Of a stretch of 64,000 nt of DNA, positions 13,390 through 26,834 are shown piece by piece. The translations under genes were made by a program, and so were the position numbers. The notes under the pieces were generated by a model, which made no database searches, was not told the DNA's origin, and saw nothing but the letters and a program-made list of their open reading frames with translations. Position 1 is the first letter of the stretch. Every line of letters begins with the position of its first letter. Source of the DNA: Rhodocyclales bacterium (GTDB taxonomy: Bacteria > Pseudomonadota > Gammaproteobacteria > Burkholderiales > Rhodocyclaceae). The stretch lies in assembly GCA_003105015.1 (NCBI GenBank), contig PQAF01000032.1:1-64000 (forward strand), in the 5' to 3' direction.

Positions 13390-14592
13390 ATGTACGCAGA
13401 AAGAGTCCTTTCCGGCATGCGCCCCACCGGGCGCCTCCACCTCGGCCACTACCACGGCGTCCTGAAAAACTGGGTCAAGCTGCAGGATGAGTACCCCTGC
13501 CTGTTCTTCGTCGCGGACTGGCATGCGCTGACCACCACGTACGACGAGCCGGGCACCATCGAGGAGAACACCCGCGAGATGGTCATCGACTGGCTGGCCG
13601 CCGGCGTCGACCCCGCCCGGGCCACGCTGTTCATCCAGTCGCGCGTGCCGGAGCATGCGGAGTTCCACCTCCTGCTGTCGATGATGACGCCGCTCGGCTG
13701 GCTCGAGCGCGTGCCGACCTACAAGGACCAGCAGGAGAAGCTGGAGCACAAGGATCTCTCCACCTACGGCTTTCTCGGCTATCCCCTGCTGCAGGCTGCC
13801 GACATCCTGATCTACCGTGCCAACCGCGTGCCGGTGGGCGAGGACCAGGTGCCGCACATCGAGTTTTCCCGTGAGATCGCGCGCCGCTTCAACCACCTCT
13901 ACGGCCGCGAGCCGGATTTCGAAGCCAAGGCGAGCGCCGCAGTGAAGCTGCTCGGCGCCAAGCGCGCCAGGGAGTACGAGGAGCTGCGCACGCGCTTCCA
14001 GCAGGACGGCGACCACCAGGCGCGGGAGCGCGGCCGCGTCCTGCTCGATGAGGCGCAGAACCTGTCGACGGACGACCGCGAGCGGCTGTTCGGCTACCTC
14101 GAGGGCAGCAGCAAGATGATCCTGGTCGAACCCGGCGCGCTGCTCACCGAAGCGGCGAAGATGCCCGGCCTTGACGGGCACAAGATGTCGAAGTCCTACA
14201 ACAACACCATCTCCCTGCGCGAGAGCGCCGACTCGGTGACGAAGAAGATCCGCACCATGCAGACCGATCCGGCACGGGTGCGCCGCACCGATCCCGGCGA
14301 GCCGGAACGCTGCCCGGTCTGGCAGTTCCACCTGGTGTACTCCGACGAGGGCACCAAGCAGTGGGTGCAGCAGGGCTGCCGCAGCGCCGGCATCGGCTGC
14401 ATCGAATGCAAGCACCCGGTGATCGATGCCGTGCTGAAGGAGCAGGAGCCGATGCATGAGCGTGCCCAGGCCTACATCGACGACCCGACCCTGGTGCGCA
14501 GCATCATTGCCGACGGCTGCGAGCGTGCGCGCAAGCTGGCTGCGGAAACCATGCGCGACGTGCGCGAGGCCATGGGCCTGAACTACACCTGA
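13390..14592 (+). CDS. trpS: Tryptophanyl-tRNA synthetase
   Basis: A 400-residue class I synthetase charging tRNA-Trp. The HIGH-like motif is GRLHLGHYHG and the KMSKS loop is HKMSKSYNN. It is longer than the roughly 334-residue E. coli enzyme, with extra sequence in the middle (residues 180-250), as in other long TrpRS proteins. Starts 12 bases after the M50 protease gene. Confidence 0.96.
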   Translation: MYAERVLSGMRPTGRLHLGHYHGVLKNWVKLQDEYPCLFFVADWHALTTTYDEPGTIEENTREMVIDWLAAGVDPARATLFIQSRVPEHAEFHLLLSMMTPLGWLERVPTYKDQQEKLEHKDLSTYGFLGYPLLQAADILIYRANRVPVGEDQVPHIEFSREIARRFNHLYGREPDFEAKASAAVKLLGAKRAREYEELRTRFQQDGDHQARERGRVLLDEAQNLSTDDRERLFGYLEGSSKMILVEPGALLTEAAKMPGLDGHKMSKSYNNTISLRESADSVTKKIRTMQTDPARVRRTDPGEPERCPVWQFHLVYSDEGTKQWVQQGCRSAGIGCIECKHPVIDAVLKEQEPMHERAQAYIDDPTLVRSIIADGCERARKLAAETMRDVREAMGLNYT

Positions 14593-14600
14593 GGCCGAAC

Positions 14601-15074
14601 ATGCCGCATCACGCCAAGGACGCCGAAGCGAAACTGCTGGCATCGATCCACGAGGTCTTCGCCGAGAAGATCCCCTTCAACAAGGTGCTCGGCCTGGATG
14701 TGGTGTCGCTCGCCGGTGAAACCCCGGTGCTGCGCTTCGCCATGCGGCCCGAACTGGTCGGCAACTTCATGCGCGGCAACCTGCACGGCGGCGTCATCTC
14801 TTCGGTGATAGACGTCTGCGGCGGCCTGACGGCCTTCCTCGGCCTGCAGAAGAAGCTGCGCGACGAGCCGATCGAGGAACGCCTGCAGCGCTTCGCCCGC
14901 ATCGGCACCATCGACATGCGCGTCGACTATCTGCGCCCCGGACTCGGCCAGTGGTTCGAGGCGAAGGGCTACATCCTTCGCACCGGCAACAAGGTGGCGG
15001 TGACGCGCATGGAACTGCACAACGATGCCGGCGACCTGATTGCCATCGGCACCGGCGCCTATACCGTGGCCTGA
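14601..15074 (+). CDS. Hotdog-fold thioesterase (YigI-like)
   Basis: A 157-residue PaaI/YigI-type hotdog protein: LRFAMRPELVGNFMRGNLHGGVISSVIDVCGG is the central helix region and TIDMRVDYLRPG follows. Probably hydrolyses acyl-CoA or acyl-carrier thioesters; the substrate cannot be read from sequence. It sits between trpS and scpA. Confidence 0.85.
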   Translation: MPHHAKDAEAKLLASIHEVFAEKIPFNKVLGLDVVSLAGETPVLRFAMRPELVGNFMRGNLHGGVISSVIDVCGGLTAFLGLQKKLRDEPIEERLQRFARIGTIDMRVDYLRPGLGQWFEAKGYILRTGNKVAVTRMELHNDAGDLIAIGTGAYTVA

Positions 15075-15081
15075 GAATCGC

Positions 15082-15942
15082 ATGGAATCCATCAACGCCG
15101 AAACCCCGCAAACGCCGCCGCCGGAACCCGCGCACGTCGCCAAGCTTTATGGCGAGCCGTTGCCGGAGATGCCGAAGGACCTCTACATCCCGCCCGATGC
15201 GCTGGAGGTCTATCTCGAATCCTTCGAGGGCCCGCTCGACCTGCTGCTCTACCTGATCCGCAAGGCCAACATCAACATCCTCGACATTCCGATGGCGCCG
15301 CTGACGGCGCAGTACCTGGTGTATGTGGAGGCAATGCGCACGCGCAACCTTGAGCTGGCCGCCGAGTACCTGCTGATGGCAGCCATGCTGCTGGAGATCA
15401 AGTCGCGCATGCTGCTGCCGCGACCGCAGAAGGTCGAGGAAGAGGAGGCGCTCGACCCGCGCGCCGAACTGGTACGGCGCCTGCTCGAGTACGAGCAGAT
15501 GAAGGCTGCCGCCGCGAAGATCGACGCGCTGCCGCAGGCGATGCGCGACTACCAGTGGGTGTCGATCTGGATCACCGACGCTGCCGCCGAGCGCCTGCCC
15601 GACGTCAATCTGCACGACCTGCAGGTGGCCTGGCTGTCGCTGATGAAGCACGCCAAGGTGATGCAGCACCACAAGGTGCGGCGCGAGGAGCTGTCCGTGC
15701 GCGAGCACATGAGCATCGTCCTGCGCAAGCTGCAGGGCGGCGCCTATCTCGAATTCGCCGAGCTGTTCGACCTGACGCTTGGCGTGGCCGGGCTGGTGGT
15801 CAACTTCCTCGCCGTGCTGGAGCTTACGCGCGAGCGCCTGGTCGAGGTCACGCAGCGCGAGGTGTTCGCCCCGATCTATGTAAAATTGGCCCAATCCGAA
15901 ACAGGACCGAACGATGTCGACGTCCCAACCGTACACGCCTGA
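15082..15942 (+). CDS. scpA: Segregation and condensation protein A
   Basis: A 286-residue kleisin that bridges SMC heads in the chromosome-condensing complex. The N-terminal [26 protein letters not shown] is diagnostic, as is [21 protein letters not shown]. The ATG at 15082 is chosen because an upstream in-frame ATG lies within the thioesterase gene. Its last 29 bases overlap scpB. Confidence 0.94.
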   Translation: MESINAETPQTPPPEPAHVAKLYGEPLPEMPKDLYIPPDALEVYLESFEGPLDLLLYLIRKANINILDIPMAPLTAQYLVYVEAMRTRNLELAAEYLLMAAMLLEIKSRMLLPRPQKVEEEEALDPRAELVRRLLEYEQMKAAAAKIDALPQAMRDYQWVSIWITDAAAERLPDVNLHDLQVAWLSLMKHAKVMQHHKVRREELSVREHMSIVLRKLQGGAYLEFAELFDLTLGVAGLVVNFLAVLELTRERLVEVTQREVFAPIYVKLAQSETGPNDVDVPTVHA

Positions 15943-16480
15943 AGAATACAAGCGCATCCTGGAAACCGCGCTGCTGGCCGCGTCGGACCCGCTGCCGCTG
16001 TCGGACCTGAAGAAACTGTTCGACGATGAGTTCGATGACGACACCTGGCGCGTGCTGCTGAACGACCTGCGCACCGAGTGGTCGGGGCGCGGCATCGAAT
16101 TGGTGCAACTGGCCAGCGGCTGGCGTTTCCAGACCAGGCCGGAGTACCAGCCCTATCTCGACCGACTGAAGAACGAGAAGCCGCCGCGCTACTCCCGCGC
16201 CGTGCTGGAGACGCTGGCCATCATCGCCTACCGGCAGCCGGTGACGCGCGGCGACATCGAGGACATCCGCGGCGTGGCCGTCTCGCCGAACGTGTTGAAG
16301 ATACTGGAGGGCCGCGGATGGATCGACACCGTCGGCCACCGCGACACGCCGGGCCGTCCGGCGCTCTATGCCACGACCAAGCGCTTCCTCGATGACCTGC
16401 GCCTGCGCAGCCTCGCCGAGTTGCCGCCGCTCACGGAAATCGAGCGGGTGATGGATCTTGCCGATGCCGCGCAAGCGTAG
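15914..16480 (+). CDS. scpB: Segregation and condensation protein B
   Basis: A 188-residue protein made of two winged-helix domains. [21 protein letters not shown] starts the first, and [27 protein letters not shown] is the signature of the second. Partner of ScpA and SMC. Overlaps scpA at the 5' end and rluB at the 3' end. Confidence 0.94.
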   Translation: MSTSQPYTPEEYKRILETALLAASDPLPLSDLKKLFDDEFDDDTWRVLLNDLRTEWSGRGIELVQLASGWRFQTRPEYQPYLDRLKNEKPPRYSRAVLETLAIIAYRQPVTRGDIEDIRGVAVSPNVLKILEGRGWIDTVGHRDTPGRPALYATTKRFLDDLRLRSLAELPPLTEIERVMDLADAAQA

Positions 16481-17375
16481 CCCGCTGCGCCGGCCCGAGC
16501 CGGCCCGTGGGGGCGAGGCGCCGCCGTCCGGCAGGCGTTCGCATGGAGAGCACAGGGAGGTCGATGGCAACCGCATTCCACCTGGCGGCAAGCCGCGCTC
16601 CGGCGGGCGCCGCGGCCAGCCCATGCGCCACGTCGTCGAGGCCGAGCCGCAGAAGCTGCACAAGATGCTGGCCCAGGCCGGGCTCGGTTCGCGCCGCGAA
16701 CTGGAGGAATGGATCATCGCCGGGCGGGTGAGCGTCAACGGCAAGCCGGCCCATGTTGGCCAGCGCATCGGCCCGCAGGATCGCGTGAAGGTAAACGGCA
16801 GGCCGGTGAACCTGAAGTTCGCCCCGCGCACTCCGCGCGTCCTCATCTACCACAAGCAGGAAGGGGAGATCGTCTCCCGCGACGACCCGGAAGGCCGCCC
16901 CAGCGTGTTCGACAGGCTGCCGCGCATCGGCGGCGGCCGCTGGGTGAACGTCGGCCGGCTCGACTTCAACACCGAAGGGCTGCTGATCTTCACCAGCAGC
17001 GGCGAGTTGGCCAACCGTCTCATGCACCCGCGCTATGAACTCGAGCGCGAGTATGCCGTACGCGTCATCGGCGAACTGCAGCCCGAACAGGAGCAGGCGT
17101 TGCTCGACGGCATCGAGCTGGAGGACGGAGAGGCGCACTTCAACACCCTGATGTCCCGCGGCGGGGAGGGGACCAACCGCTGGTACCACGTCACCCTCAA
17201 CGAAGGCCGCAATCGGGAGGTACGTCGCATGTTCGAGGCCATCGGCGTGCAGGTGAGCCGCCTGATCCGGGTGCGCTTCGGTCCGGTTTCCCTGTCGCCG
17301 CGTCTGAAGCGCGGCATGTCGTACGAACTCCCCGAAGAAGAAGTTCGGGCACTGCTCAAGACCCTCCCGAAATGA
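16464..17375 (+). CDS. rluB: 23S rRNA pseudouridine synthase B (RluB family)
   Basis: A 303-residue enzyme. A basic low-complexity N-terminus (about 50 residues) is followed by the S4 RNA-binding domain ([21 protein letters not shown]) and the RsuA-type catalytic domain with Asp in [14 protein letters not shown]. It isomerises uridine in 23S rRNA helix 89/93-type positions. The start ATG lies within the scpB 3' end. Confidence 0.92.
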   Translation: MPRKRSPLRRPEPARGGEAPPSGRRSHGEHREVDGNRIPPGGKPRSGGRRGQPMRHVVEAEPQKLHKMLAQAGLGSRRELEEWIIAGRVSVNGKPAHVGQRIGPQDRVKVNGRPVNLKFAPRTPRVLIYHKQEGEIVSRDDPEGRPSVFDRLPRIGGGRWVNVGRLDFNTEGLLIFTSSGELANRLMHPRYELEREYAVRVIGELQPEQEQALLDGIELEDGEAHFNTLMSRGGEGTNRWYHVTLNEGRNREVRRMFEAIGVQVSRLIRVRFGPVSLSPRLKRGMSYELPEEEVRALLKTLPK

Positions 17376-17393
17376 GGCATCGGCGGCAAGTAT

Positions 17394-17423
17394 TTGATTC
17401 TTGCCGGTCTCCTCTGCTATAAT
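17394..17423 (+). promoter_or_regulatory. Sigma-70 promoter of the rimP-nusA-infB operon
   Basis: A TTGATT -35 box (17394-17399) and a perfect TATAAT -10 box (17418-17423) are separated by 18 bases. The roughly 90-base leader before rimP follows. Confidence 0.78.
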
Positions 17424-17485
17424 CCGCAAGTTTTCTGGTTCCGGGTCCGTTCCGTTGCTGTCGGAAGGGCTTGGGGACGGCTGGG

Positions 17486-17507
17486 ATGGGCGTTTCGCCC
17501 ATTTTTT
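17486..17507 (+). terminator. Attenuator-like hairpin in the rimP leader
   Basis: A 7-bp perfect stem (ATGGGCG, loop TTT, CGCCCAT) is followed by a T run and lies 16-37 bases before the rimP start. It has intrinsic terminator form but sits between the promoter and the first gene of an essential operon, so attenuation or antitermination is the likely meaning (inference). Confidence 0.7.
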
Positions 17508-17522
17508 ATTTGTGCGCCGCGC

Positions 17523-17957
17523 ATGGAATTGCTGAAGGTCATCGAGCAGGCGGTAGAAGGCCTGGGTTACGAGCTGGTGGATTTCGAGACCAGTCCGCGC
17601 GCCCGGCTGCTGCGCGTCTTCATCGACGGCCCGAAGGGCATCGCGATTGAGGATTGCACCAGGGTCAGCAACCACCTGACCCGCCTGTTCGCGGTCGAGA
17701 ACATCGACTACGACCGGCTCGAGGTGTCCTCGCCGGGCCTCGACAGGCCGCTGAAGAAGGCGGCTGACTTCGTCCGCTTTACCGGACAGGAGGCGCAGCT
17801 ACGCCTGCGACTGGCGGTCAACGGCCAGCGCAACTTCACCGGCGTGCTGGCGGGCGTCGAGGAAGGCCGGTTGCGGCTGGAGTCCGACGGCACGACGCAT
17901 GTATTCGAACTGGATCAGGTGGACAAGGCCCGCCTGGTGCCGAAATTTAAGTTCTGA
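17523..17957 (+). CDS. rimP: Ribosome maturation factor RimP
   Basis: A 144-residue protein needed for 30S subunit maturation. Typical segments are [32 protein letters not shown] and [16 protein letters not shown]. The ATG at 17523 follows the attenuator-like hairpin; frame upstream of it covers the leader. First gene of the rimP-nusA-infB-rbfA-truB operon. Confidence 0.95.
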   Translation: MELLKVIEQAVEGLGYELVDFETSPRARLLRVFIDGPKGIAIEDCTRVSNHLTRLFAVENIDYDRLEVSSPGLDRPLKKAADFVRFTGQEAQLRLRLAVNGQRNFTGVLAGVEEGRLRLESDGTTHVFELDQVDKARLVPKFKF

Positions 17958-17980
17958 CAGAGGATTGGCAGGAGGAAGGT

Positions 17981-19453
17981 ATGAGCAAAGAGATGCTGCT
18001 GCTGGTGGATGCCCTGGCGCGAGAGAAGAACGTCGCCAAGGATATCGTCTTCGCGGCCCTGGAATCGGCACTCGCCTCCGCCACCAAGAAGCGGATCAAT
18101 GAGGAGGCCGACGTGCGCGTCGCCATCGACCAGGAAAGCGGCGAGTTCGAGTCCTTCCGTCGCTGGCAGGTCGTGCCGGACGAGGCCGTGGAAAATCCCG
18201 ACGCGCAGATTGCCCTCTCGGAGGCGCAACAGGAGATGCCCGACATCCAGCTCGACGAGTTCATCGAGGAGCAGCTCGAGCCGATCGACTTCGGCCGCAT
18301 CGGCGCCCAGGCCGCAAAACAGGTCATCCTGCAGAAGATACGCGACGCAGAGCGCGAACAGGTGCTGAACGACTTCCTCGAGCGCAAGGAACACCTTGTC
18401 ACCGGCACGGTGAAGCGCATCGAGCGCGGCAACGCCATCATCGAGGCCGGCCGTATCGAGGCGGTGCTGCCGCGCGACCAGATGATCCCGAAGGAAAACC
18501 TGCGCGTCGGCGACCGCGTTCGCGCCTTTCTGCTGAAGATCGACCGTGCTGCGCGCGGTCCGCAGCTGATCCTTTCGCGCACGGCGCCGGAATTCATCAT
18601 CAAGCTGTTCGAGCTGGAAGTACCGGAGATGGAGGACGGCCTGCTCGAGATCAAGTCGGCGGCCCGCGATCCCGGCGTGCGCGCCAAGATCGCCGTGAAA
18701 TCGAACGATCCGCGCGTCGACCCGATCGGCACCTGCGTCGGCATGCGCGGTTCGCGCGTCACGGCAGTGACCAACGAGCTGGCCGGCGAGCGGGTAGACA
18801 TCGTCCTCTGGTCGGCCGACCCGGCACAATTCGTTATCGGCGCCCTGGCACCGGCCGAGGTGAGCAGCATCGTCGTCGACGAGGAGAAGCACAGCATGGA
18901 CGTGGTGGTGGATGAAGACAACCTCGCCATTGCCATCGGCCGCAGCGGGCAGAACGTACGTCTGGCCTCGGAATTGACCGGCTGGGCCATCAACCTGATG
19001 ACCGTCGAGGAATCGCAGAAGAAGGCCGAGGAGGAGCACGGCACGATCCGCACACTATTCATGGAAAAGCTGGACGTGGACGAAGAGGTGGCCAATATCC
19101 TGATCGAGGAGGGCTTTTCCACCATCGAGGAAATCGCCTACGTTCCGCTCAACGAGATGCTGGAGATCGAAGCCTTTGACGAGGACACCGTCAACGAGTT
19201 GCGCAACCGTGCCCGCAATGTGCTGCTGACCGAGGCCATCGTGGACGAGGAGCAGTTGGAGAACGTTGCCGATGACCTGCTCAACCTGGAGGGCATGGAC
19301 AAGCCGCTGGCGGCCAAGCTGGCGCGGGCCAACGTCCGCTCGCGCGACGACCTGGCCGACCTGGCGGTCGACGAACTGGTGGAGCTGTCAGGCATCGATG
19401 ACGAGCGGGCCAAAAATCTGATTACCACGGCGCGCGCGCACTGGTTCGAGTAA
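17981..19453 (+). CDS. nusA: Transcription termination/antitermination protein NusA
   Basis: A 490-residue RNA polymerase accessory factor. An N-terminal RNAP-binding domain is followed by S1 ([19 protein letters not shown]), KH1 and KH2 ([41 protein letters not shown]), and two C-terminal acidic helix-hairpin-helix repeats as in proteobacterial NusA. Start has an AGGAGGAAG ribosome-binding site. Confidence 0.97.
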   Translation: MSKEMLLLVDALAREKNVAKDIVFAALESALASATKKRINEEADVRVAIDQESGEFESFRRWQVVPDEAVENPDAQIALSEAQQEMPDIQLDEFIEEQLEPIDFGRIGAQAAKQVILQKIRDAEREQVLNDFLERKEHLVTGTVKRIERGNAIIEAGRIEAVLPRDQMIPKENLRVGDRVRAFLLKIDRAARGPQLILSRTAPEFIIKLFELEVPEMEDGLLEIKSAARDPGVRAKIAVKSNDPRVDPIGTCVGMRGSRVTAVTNELAGERVDIVLWSADPAQFVIGALAPAEVSSIVVDEEKHSMDVVVDEDNLAIAIGRSGQNVRLASELTGWAINLMTVEESQKKAEEEHGTIRTLFMEKLDVDEEVANILIEEGFSTIEEIAYVPLNEMLEIEAFDEDTVNELRNRARNVLLTEAIVDEEQLENVADDLLNLEGMDKPLAAKLARANVRSRDDLADLAVDELVELSGIDDERAKNLITTARAHWFE

Positions 19454-19462
19454 GGAGCCGAC

Positions 19463-21997
<2,535 letters not shown>

Positions 21998-22002
21998 GCC
22001 TC

Positions 22003-22371
22003 ATGCCCAAGGAGTTCTCCCGCAGCAGCCGTGTCGCCGAGCAGGTCCAGCGCGAACTGGCCGAACTGATCCGGCTGGAGCTTAAGGATCCCCGTATTGG
22101 CCTGGTGACCATCACCGGCGTCGAACTGACGCCGGATTACGCCCACGCCAAGGTTTTTTACACTACGCTGGCCGATCCGTCCGCACGGCAGGGCATCGAT
22201 GCCGGCCTGCGCCGCGCCAGCGGTTTCCTGCGGCGGGAACTGGGCCGGCGCATCCGCATCCACACCTTGCCGGAACTGCATTTCGTCTTCGACGAATCGG
22301 TGGAGCGGGGGGACCGCCTGTCCCGCCTCATCGACGAAGCCGTCGCCTCAGACCGCAAGCGCGAGGGGTAA
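22003..22371 (+). CDS. rbfA: 30S ribosome-binding factor A
   Basis: A 122-residue KH-like protein acting in late 16S rRNA processing. Recognisable by [32 protein letters not shown] and [14 protein letters not shown]. Starts 5 bases after infB. Confidence 0.95.
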   Translation: MPKEFSRSSRVAEQVQRELAELIRLELKDPRIGLVTITGVELTPDYAHAKVFYTTLADPSARQGIDAGLRRASGFLRRELGRRIRIHTLPELHFVFDESVERGDRLSRLIDEAVASDRKREG

Positions 22372-22381
22372 TCCCCTCCCC

Positions 22382-23299
22382 ATGAACAAGCCCCGCAAAC
22401 CGCCGCGTCACCGGATCGACGGCGTCCTGCTGCTCGACAAGCCGGCCGGCATGACTTCAAACGCCGCCCTGCAGAAGGCCAAATGGCTGCTCAATGCCGC
22501 CAAGGCCGGCCACACCGGCACGCTTGATCCAATGGCTACCGGCCTGTTGCCGATTTGCTTCGGCGAGGCGACCAAGTTCGCCGGAGAATTGCTCGGTGCC
22601 GACAAGTGTTACGCCGCGACAGTCCGGCTCGGCATCCGCACCGACACGGCCGACGCCGAAGGCGTGGTGCTGGAAACTCATCCAGTGGCCGTAACGCGGG
22701 AGCAGGTGGAGACTGTCCTGGCTCGTTTCCGCGGCGATATCCAGCAGATTCCGCCCATGCATTCCGCTCTCAAGCGCGATGGGCGGCCCCTTTACGAGTA
22801 TGCGCGCAAAGGCATCGAACTCGAGCGTGCACCACGCGCCGTCTCAATTTACGCTTTAAATCTCTGTAATTTCGATGCAGATCGGGTGAATTTCGAAGTG
22901 GATTGCAGCAAAGGAACCTATGTGCGTACCCTCGCCCAAGACATCGGCGATGCGCTCGGATGTGGCGGCCACCTCGTCGCGCTGCGGCGCACCCGCATCG
23001 GCAACCTGCATCTCGAGGACGCCATATCCCTCGAGGCCTTGGAGGCATTGCCGCCGGAGTCCCGCGAACGCCTGCTGCAACCGGCGGATGCCCTTCTGAC
23101 GGGGTTGCCCCGGCTGGATCTGGACGAGGCCGCGACCCTGCGCTTCAGTCACGGTCAGGCGGTGCGGGCGGAGCAGGGTCACCCCGCCGGGCCGTGCCGG
23201 GTCTATGCCGCCGACGGCCACTTCCTCGGACTCGGCCGGGCCGTGCCGGATGGGCAGGTTGCACCGGCCCGGCTGGTGGCATCCGTCCTTGAAAAATAG
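22382..23299 (+). CDS. truB: tRNA pseudouridine-55 synthase
   Basis: A 305-residue enzyme forming pseudouridine 55 in the T loop of tRNAs. Visible are DGVLLLDKPAGMTSN, the catalytic Asp in AGHTGTLDPMATGLLP, and CSKGTYVRTLAQDIG. Start ATG 10 bases after rbfA. A short AT-richer stretch (around 22840-22920) stands out within an otherwise GC-rich gene. Confidence 0.96.
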   Translation: MNKPRKPPRHRIDGVLLLDKPAGMTSNAALQKAKWLLNAAKAGHTGTLDPMATGLLPICFGEATKFAGELLGADKCYAATVRLGIRTDTADAEGVVLETHPVAVTREQVETVLARFRGDIQQIPPMHSALKRDGRPLYEYARKGIELERAPRAVSIYALNLCNFDADRVNFEVDCSKGTYVRTLAQDIGDALGCGGHLVALRRTRIGNLHLEDAISLEALEALPPESRERLLQPADALLTGLPRLDLDEAATLRFSHGQAVRAEQGHPAGPCRVYAADGHFLGLGRAVPDGQVAPARLVASVLEK

Positions 23300-23309
23300 G
23301 GGATTTTTA

Positions 23310-23338
23310 TTGCCGCGAAAGAGGACCGCGGGTATAAT
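23310..23338 (+). promoter_or_regulatory. Sigma-70 promoter of rpsO
   Basis: TTGCCG (23310-23315) and TATAAT (23333-23338) with 17-base spacing, just after truB. About 100 bases of leader precede rpsO, where translational autoregulation is known in other proteobacteria. Confidence 0.7.
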
Positions 23339-23438
23339 GCGCGGCTTCATTCGAAGCTTGGATGATTCCACATGGGGTGCAGTGCTCTATCAAACCGGGG
23401 CGGCGCCTGATTTCAACTGCGTTTGAGAGAAAACCGAA

Positions 23439-23708
23439 ATGGCATTTACCACCGCCGACAAGGCCAAAGTCGTGGCCGAATTCCAGCGTGCGCAAGGCGA
23501 CACCGGCTCGCCCGAAGTGCAGATCGCGCTGCTGACCAACCGCATCAACGACCTCACCGGTCACTTCAAGGAACACGTCAAGGATCACCACTCGCGGCGC
23601 GGCCTGCTGCGCATGGTGAGCCAGCGTCGCAAGCTGCTCGATTACCTGAAGCGCACGAATGCCGACAGCTATCGCGCGCTGATCGAGCGTCTCGGCCTGC
23701 GCAAGTAA
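23439..23708 (+). CDS. rpsO: 30S ribosomal protein S15
   Basis: An 89-residue S15 with [29 protein letters not shown], the 16S-contact [31 protein letters not shown], and the ending [12 protein letters not shown]. Binds 16S rRNA helix 22 early in 30S assembly. Next to pnp, as in E. coli. Confidence 0.98.
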   Translation: MAFTTADKAKVVAEFQRAQGDTGSPEVQIALLTNRINDLTGHFKEHVKDHHSRRGLLRMVSQRRKLLDYLKRTNADSYRALIERLGLRK

Positions 23709-23756
23709 CGCGGCGAGTTGCACGTGCCCCACGCTGTAGCGGGCATGACCCGATAC

Positions 23757-23818
23757 GCCGGCGACGCCCAGAACGGGCGCGCCGGCTTTGTCGTTTCTGG
23801 GGCGGTCGTGTCCGCCCC
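23757..23818 (+). promoter_or_regulatory. Hairpins in the rpsO-pnp gap
   Basis: Two stem-loops: 23757-23786 (GCCGGC with GCCGGC, inner GCCC with GGGC, then a short T-rich tail) and 23799-23818 (GGGGCGG, loop TCGTGT, CCGCCCC). In E. coli the equivalent gap carries the rpsO terminator and an RNase III-cut hairpin through which PNPase represses itself; the same is inferred here. Confidence 0.6.
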
Positions 23819-23841
23819 TTGCTGATTGAAAGGATAGTCCC

Positions 23842-25941
23842 TTGCTTACTGCTACCAAGAAAAGCTTTTCCTACGGTGCGCACACCGTCATGCTGGAGAC
23901 CGGCGAGATTGCGCGCCAGGCGCATGGCGCCGTTCTGGTCAACATGGACGAGACCGTGGTGCTCGCCACCGTCGTCGCCGCCAAGGAGCCGAAGCCCGGC
24001 CAGGACTTCTTCCCGCTGACCGTCGATTACATGGAGAAGGTCTATGCCGCGGGGCGCATTCCCGGCGGCTTCTTCAAGCGCGAGGGACGTCCCTCGGAAA
24101 AGGAGATCCTTACCTCCCGCCTGATCGACCGTCCGATCCGCCCGCTCTTCCCGGACGGTCTCTACAACGACGTCCAGGTGGTGGCCACCGTACTGTCGAG
24201 CAATCCCGAGATCGATCCCGACATCCCCGCCATGATCGGCGTTTCCGCTGCCTTGGCGATCTCCGGCATTCCCTTCAACGGTCCGATCGGCGCTGCACGC
24301 GTCGGCTACATCAATGGCCAGTATGTCTTGTGCCCGAGCATCTCGCAGTTGAAGGACAGCCAGCTCAACCTGGTCGTCGCCGGCACCGCTTCCGCCGTGC
24401 TGATGGTCGAATCCGAGGCGCAGGAGCTCTCCGAGGACGTCATGCTGGGTGCCGTGGTCTATGGCCACGAGCAGATGCAGGCCGCCATCAACGCCATCAA
24501 CGAACTGGTTGAAGTTGCCGGCAAACCGGAGTGGGACTGGCAGCCCCCGGCCAGGGACGAGGCCCTCATCGCCAAGGTTTCCCAGCTGGCCGAGGCCGAG
24601 CTGCGCGAGGCCTATCGCATCACCAGCAAGCAGGCGCGCACCGTGAAGTGCCGCGAAGTGACCAAGAAGACCATCGAGGCCCTGTGCACCGGCGAGGGCG
24701 CGCCCGATGCGACGGCGGTGGGCAACCTGATCTTCGAACTCGAAGCGAAGATCGTCCGCAACCAGATCCTCGACGGCGAGCCGCGCATCGACGGCCGCGA
24801 CACCCGCACCGTGCGCCCGATCACCATCCGCCACGGCGTGCTGCCGCGCACCCACGGATCCTCGCTGTTCACGCGCGGCGAGACGCAGGCGCTGGTGGTG
24901 GCCACGCTGGGCACCGGCCGCGACGAGCAGATCATCGACGCCTTGCAGGGCGAATCGAGAGATCGCTTCATGCTTCATTACAACATGCCGCCTTTCGCCA
25001 CCGGCGAAACGGGCCGCGTCGGTTCGCCGAAGCGCCGCGAGATCGGCCATGGCCGCCTGGCCAAGCGCGCCCTGCTGGCGGTGCTGCCCTCGCCCGAGGA
25101 ATTCAGCTACACCATGCGCGTTGTCTCGGAAATCACCGAGTCGAACGGCTCCAGTTCCATGGCCTCCGTCTGCGGCGGCTCGCTGGCGCTGATGGATGCC
25201 GGCGTGCCCTTGAAAGCCCATGTGGCCGGCATCGCCATGGGCCTGATCAAGGAAGGCAACCGCTTCGCCGTGCTGACCGACATCCTCGGCGACGAGGACC
25301 ACCTCGGCGACATGGACTTCAAGGTGGCCGGCACCGACAACGGCGTCACCGCCCTGCAGATGGACATCAAGATCCAGGGCATCACCAAGGAGATCATGCA
25401 CGTCGCGCTGACGCAGGCCAACGAAGCCCGCATGCACATCCTCGGACTGATGAAGCAGTCGATGAACGCCCCCAGCGAGATCTCCACCTACGCGCCGCGC
25501 CTGATCACCATGAAGATCAATCCGGAGAAGATCCGCGACGTGATCGGCAAGGGCGGCGCGGTGATCCGCGCCCTCACCGAGGAGACCGGCACCGTCATCG
25601 ACATCAACGACGACGGCACCGTGACCATCGCCTCCGTCAGCGCCGAAGCCGGCGCCCTGGCGAAGAAGCGCATCGAGGACATCACCGCCGAGGTGGAAGT
25701 CGGCAAGGTCTACGACGGCACCGTGCTGCGCCTGCTCGACTTCGGCGCCATCGTGCAGATCCTGCCGGGCAAGGACGGTCTGCTGCACATCTCGCAGATC
25801 GCCAACGAGCGCGTCAATCAGGTTTCCGACTACCTCAAGGAAGGCCAGGCGGTACGCGTCAAGGTGCTGGAGGCCGACGAGAAGGGCCGCGTGCGCCTGT
25901 CCATGAAGGCGGCCGCAGAAGAGGCGCCTGCCCAGCAGTAA
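23842..25941 (+). CDS. pnp: Polyribonucleotide nucleotidyltransferase (PNPase)
   Basis: A 699-residue 3'-5' phosphorolytic exoribonuclease of the RNA degradosome. Two RNase PH domains are linked by a helical domain ([20 protein letters not shown] in the first, [17 protein letters not shown] in the second), then KH ([20 protein letters not shown]) and S1 ([29 protein letters not shown]). The start appears to be TTG at 23842 with AAAGGA upstream, because the conserved KKSFSYG begins only a few codons later. Confidence 0.96.
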   Translation: MLTATKKSFSYGAHTVMLETGEIARQAHGAVLVNMDETVVLATVVAAKEPKPGQDFFPLTVDYMEKVYAAGRIPGGFFKREGRPSEKEILTSRLIDRPIRPLFPDGLYNDVQVVATVLSSNPEIDPDIPAMIGVSAALAISGIPFNGPIGAARVGYINGQYVLCPSISQLKDSQLNLVVAGTASAVLMVESEAQELSEDVMLGAVVYGHEQMQAAINAINELVEVAGKPEWDWQPPARDEALIAKVSQLAEAELREAYRITSKQARTVKCREVTKKTIEALCTGEGAPDATAVGNLIFELEAKIVRNQILDGEPRIDGRDTRTVRPITIRHGVLPRTHGSSLFTRGETQALVVATLGTGRDEQIIDALQGESRDRFMLHYNMPPFATGETGRVGSPKRREIGHGRLAKRALLAVLPSPEEFSYTMRVVSEITESNGSSSMASVCGGSLALMDAGVPLKAHVAGIAMGLIKEGNRFAVLTDILGDEDHLGDMDFKVAGTDNGVTALQMDIKIQGITKEIMHVALTQANEARMHILGLMKQSMNAPSEISTYAPRLITMKINPEKIRDVIGKGGAVIRALTEETGTVIDINDDGTVTIASVSAEAGALAKKRIEDITAEVEVGKVYDGTVLRLLDFGAIVQILPGKDGLLHISQIANERVNQVSDYLKEGQAVRVKVLEADEKGRVRLSMKAAAEEAPAQQ

Positions 25942-25953
25942 GTGCGCTCCGGG

Positions 25954-25988
25954 CAACAAAAAAGGACGCCTCGGCGTCCTTTTTTGTT
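25954..25988. terminator. Bidirectional intrinsic terminator between pnp and dksA
   Basis: Near-perfect hairpin AACAAAAAAGGACGCC, loop TC, GGCGTCCTTTTTTGTT. A-tract and T-tract on the two sides make it work for both converging genes. Confidence 0.93.
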
Positions 25989-26002
25989 CTCCCGCGGCCG
26001 GC

Positions 26003-26428
26003 TCATTTGGCCACTTGCTTCTCTCTCAGTTCCTCCAGGGTCTTGCAGTCGATGCAGAGGGTGGCGGTGGGGCGGGCTTCCAGGCGCTTCAGTCCGATCT
26101 CGACCCCGCAGGAGTCGCAATAGCCGTACTCGCCGTTCTCGATGCGGCCGAGGGCCTCGTCGATCTTCTTGATCAGCTTGCGCTCGCGATCTCGGTTGCG
26201 CAATTCCAGGGCGATGTCGGATTCCTGGCTGGCGCGGTCGTTGGGATCGGCAAAGACGGTGGCCTCGTCCTGCATGGTGTGTACCGTGCGCTCGATATCC
26301 TGCAGCAGTTCGTCCTTCAGCGTCTCCAGAATGACGCGGAAGTGCTTGAGCTGCTTGTTGTTCATGTACTCCTCGCCCTTTTTGGCGACATAGGGCGGGA
26401 ACTGCTTGTGGAGGATGTCTTCGGCCAT
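26003..26428 (-). CDS. dksA: RNA polymerase-binding transcription factor DksA
   Basis: A 141-residue partner of ppGpp at rRNA and amino-acid promoters. A coiled coil (about 20-100, with the tip [10 protein letters not shown]) is followed by a four-Cys zinc finger (YCDSCG, LCIDCK). A start at MNNKQL (22 codons later) is possible, but the longer form matches the usual length. Confidence 0.93.
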   Translation of the reverse strand: MAEDILHKQFPPYVAKKGEEYMNNKQLKHFRVILETLKDELLQDIERTVHTMQDEATVFADPNDRASQESDIALELRNRDRERKLIKKIDEALGRIENGEYGYCDSCGVEIGLKRLEARPTATLCIDCKTLEELREKQVAK

Positions 26429-26556
26429 TTTTTCGTACCCGGATTTGCGGGAAAAGCCGCTTTAATATCAGAAATGCGGGGGGGTCGCAAGTAAAACTTC
26501 CGAGCACTTTGATTCGATTGACCTATGGGGGGTGCCCGAGTAGAATGCCGCGTCTT

Positions 26557-26633
<77 letters not shown>

Positions 26634-26677
26634 GCAGTGGCGTGAATCGATGACCGCAGGAAATCCCTGTGGGACAG

Positions 26678-26754
26678 GCGCCCGTAGCTCAACCGGATAG
26701 AGCACCGGCCTTCTAAGCCGGGGGTTGTGAGTTCGAGTCTCGCCGGGCGCGCCA
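26678..26754 (+). tRNA. tRNA-Arg (anticodon TCT), integration site of the island
   Basis: Acceptor GCGCCCG pairs with CGGGCGC, anticodon loop CTTCTAA within CCGGC/GCCGG, T loop TTCGAGT, encoded CCA. The last 46 bases (26709-26754) are repeated exactly at 36311-36356, so this tRNA is the attachment site of the element that follows. Confidence 0.96.
26709..26754 (+). repeat. attL: 46-bp direct repeat (3' part of tRNA-Arg)
   Basis: Identical to 36311-36356, from the anticodon loop to the CCA end. The bases just outside differ on both sides, so these are the limits of identity. It keeps the tRNA intact after integration. Confidence 0.93.
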
Positions 26755-26834
26755 ACGCCCAATACTTTCAAGCCCTTGTCGGGCTCTCTGCAAGACCGGC
26801 GGTCAAAACCGTCACTTTCAGAAAGGAGACCGAC

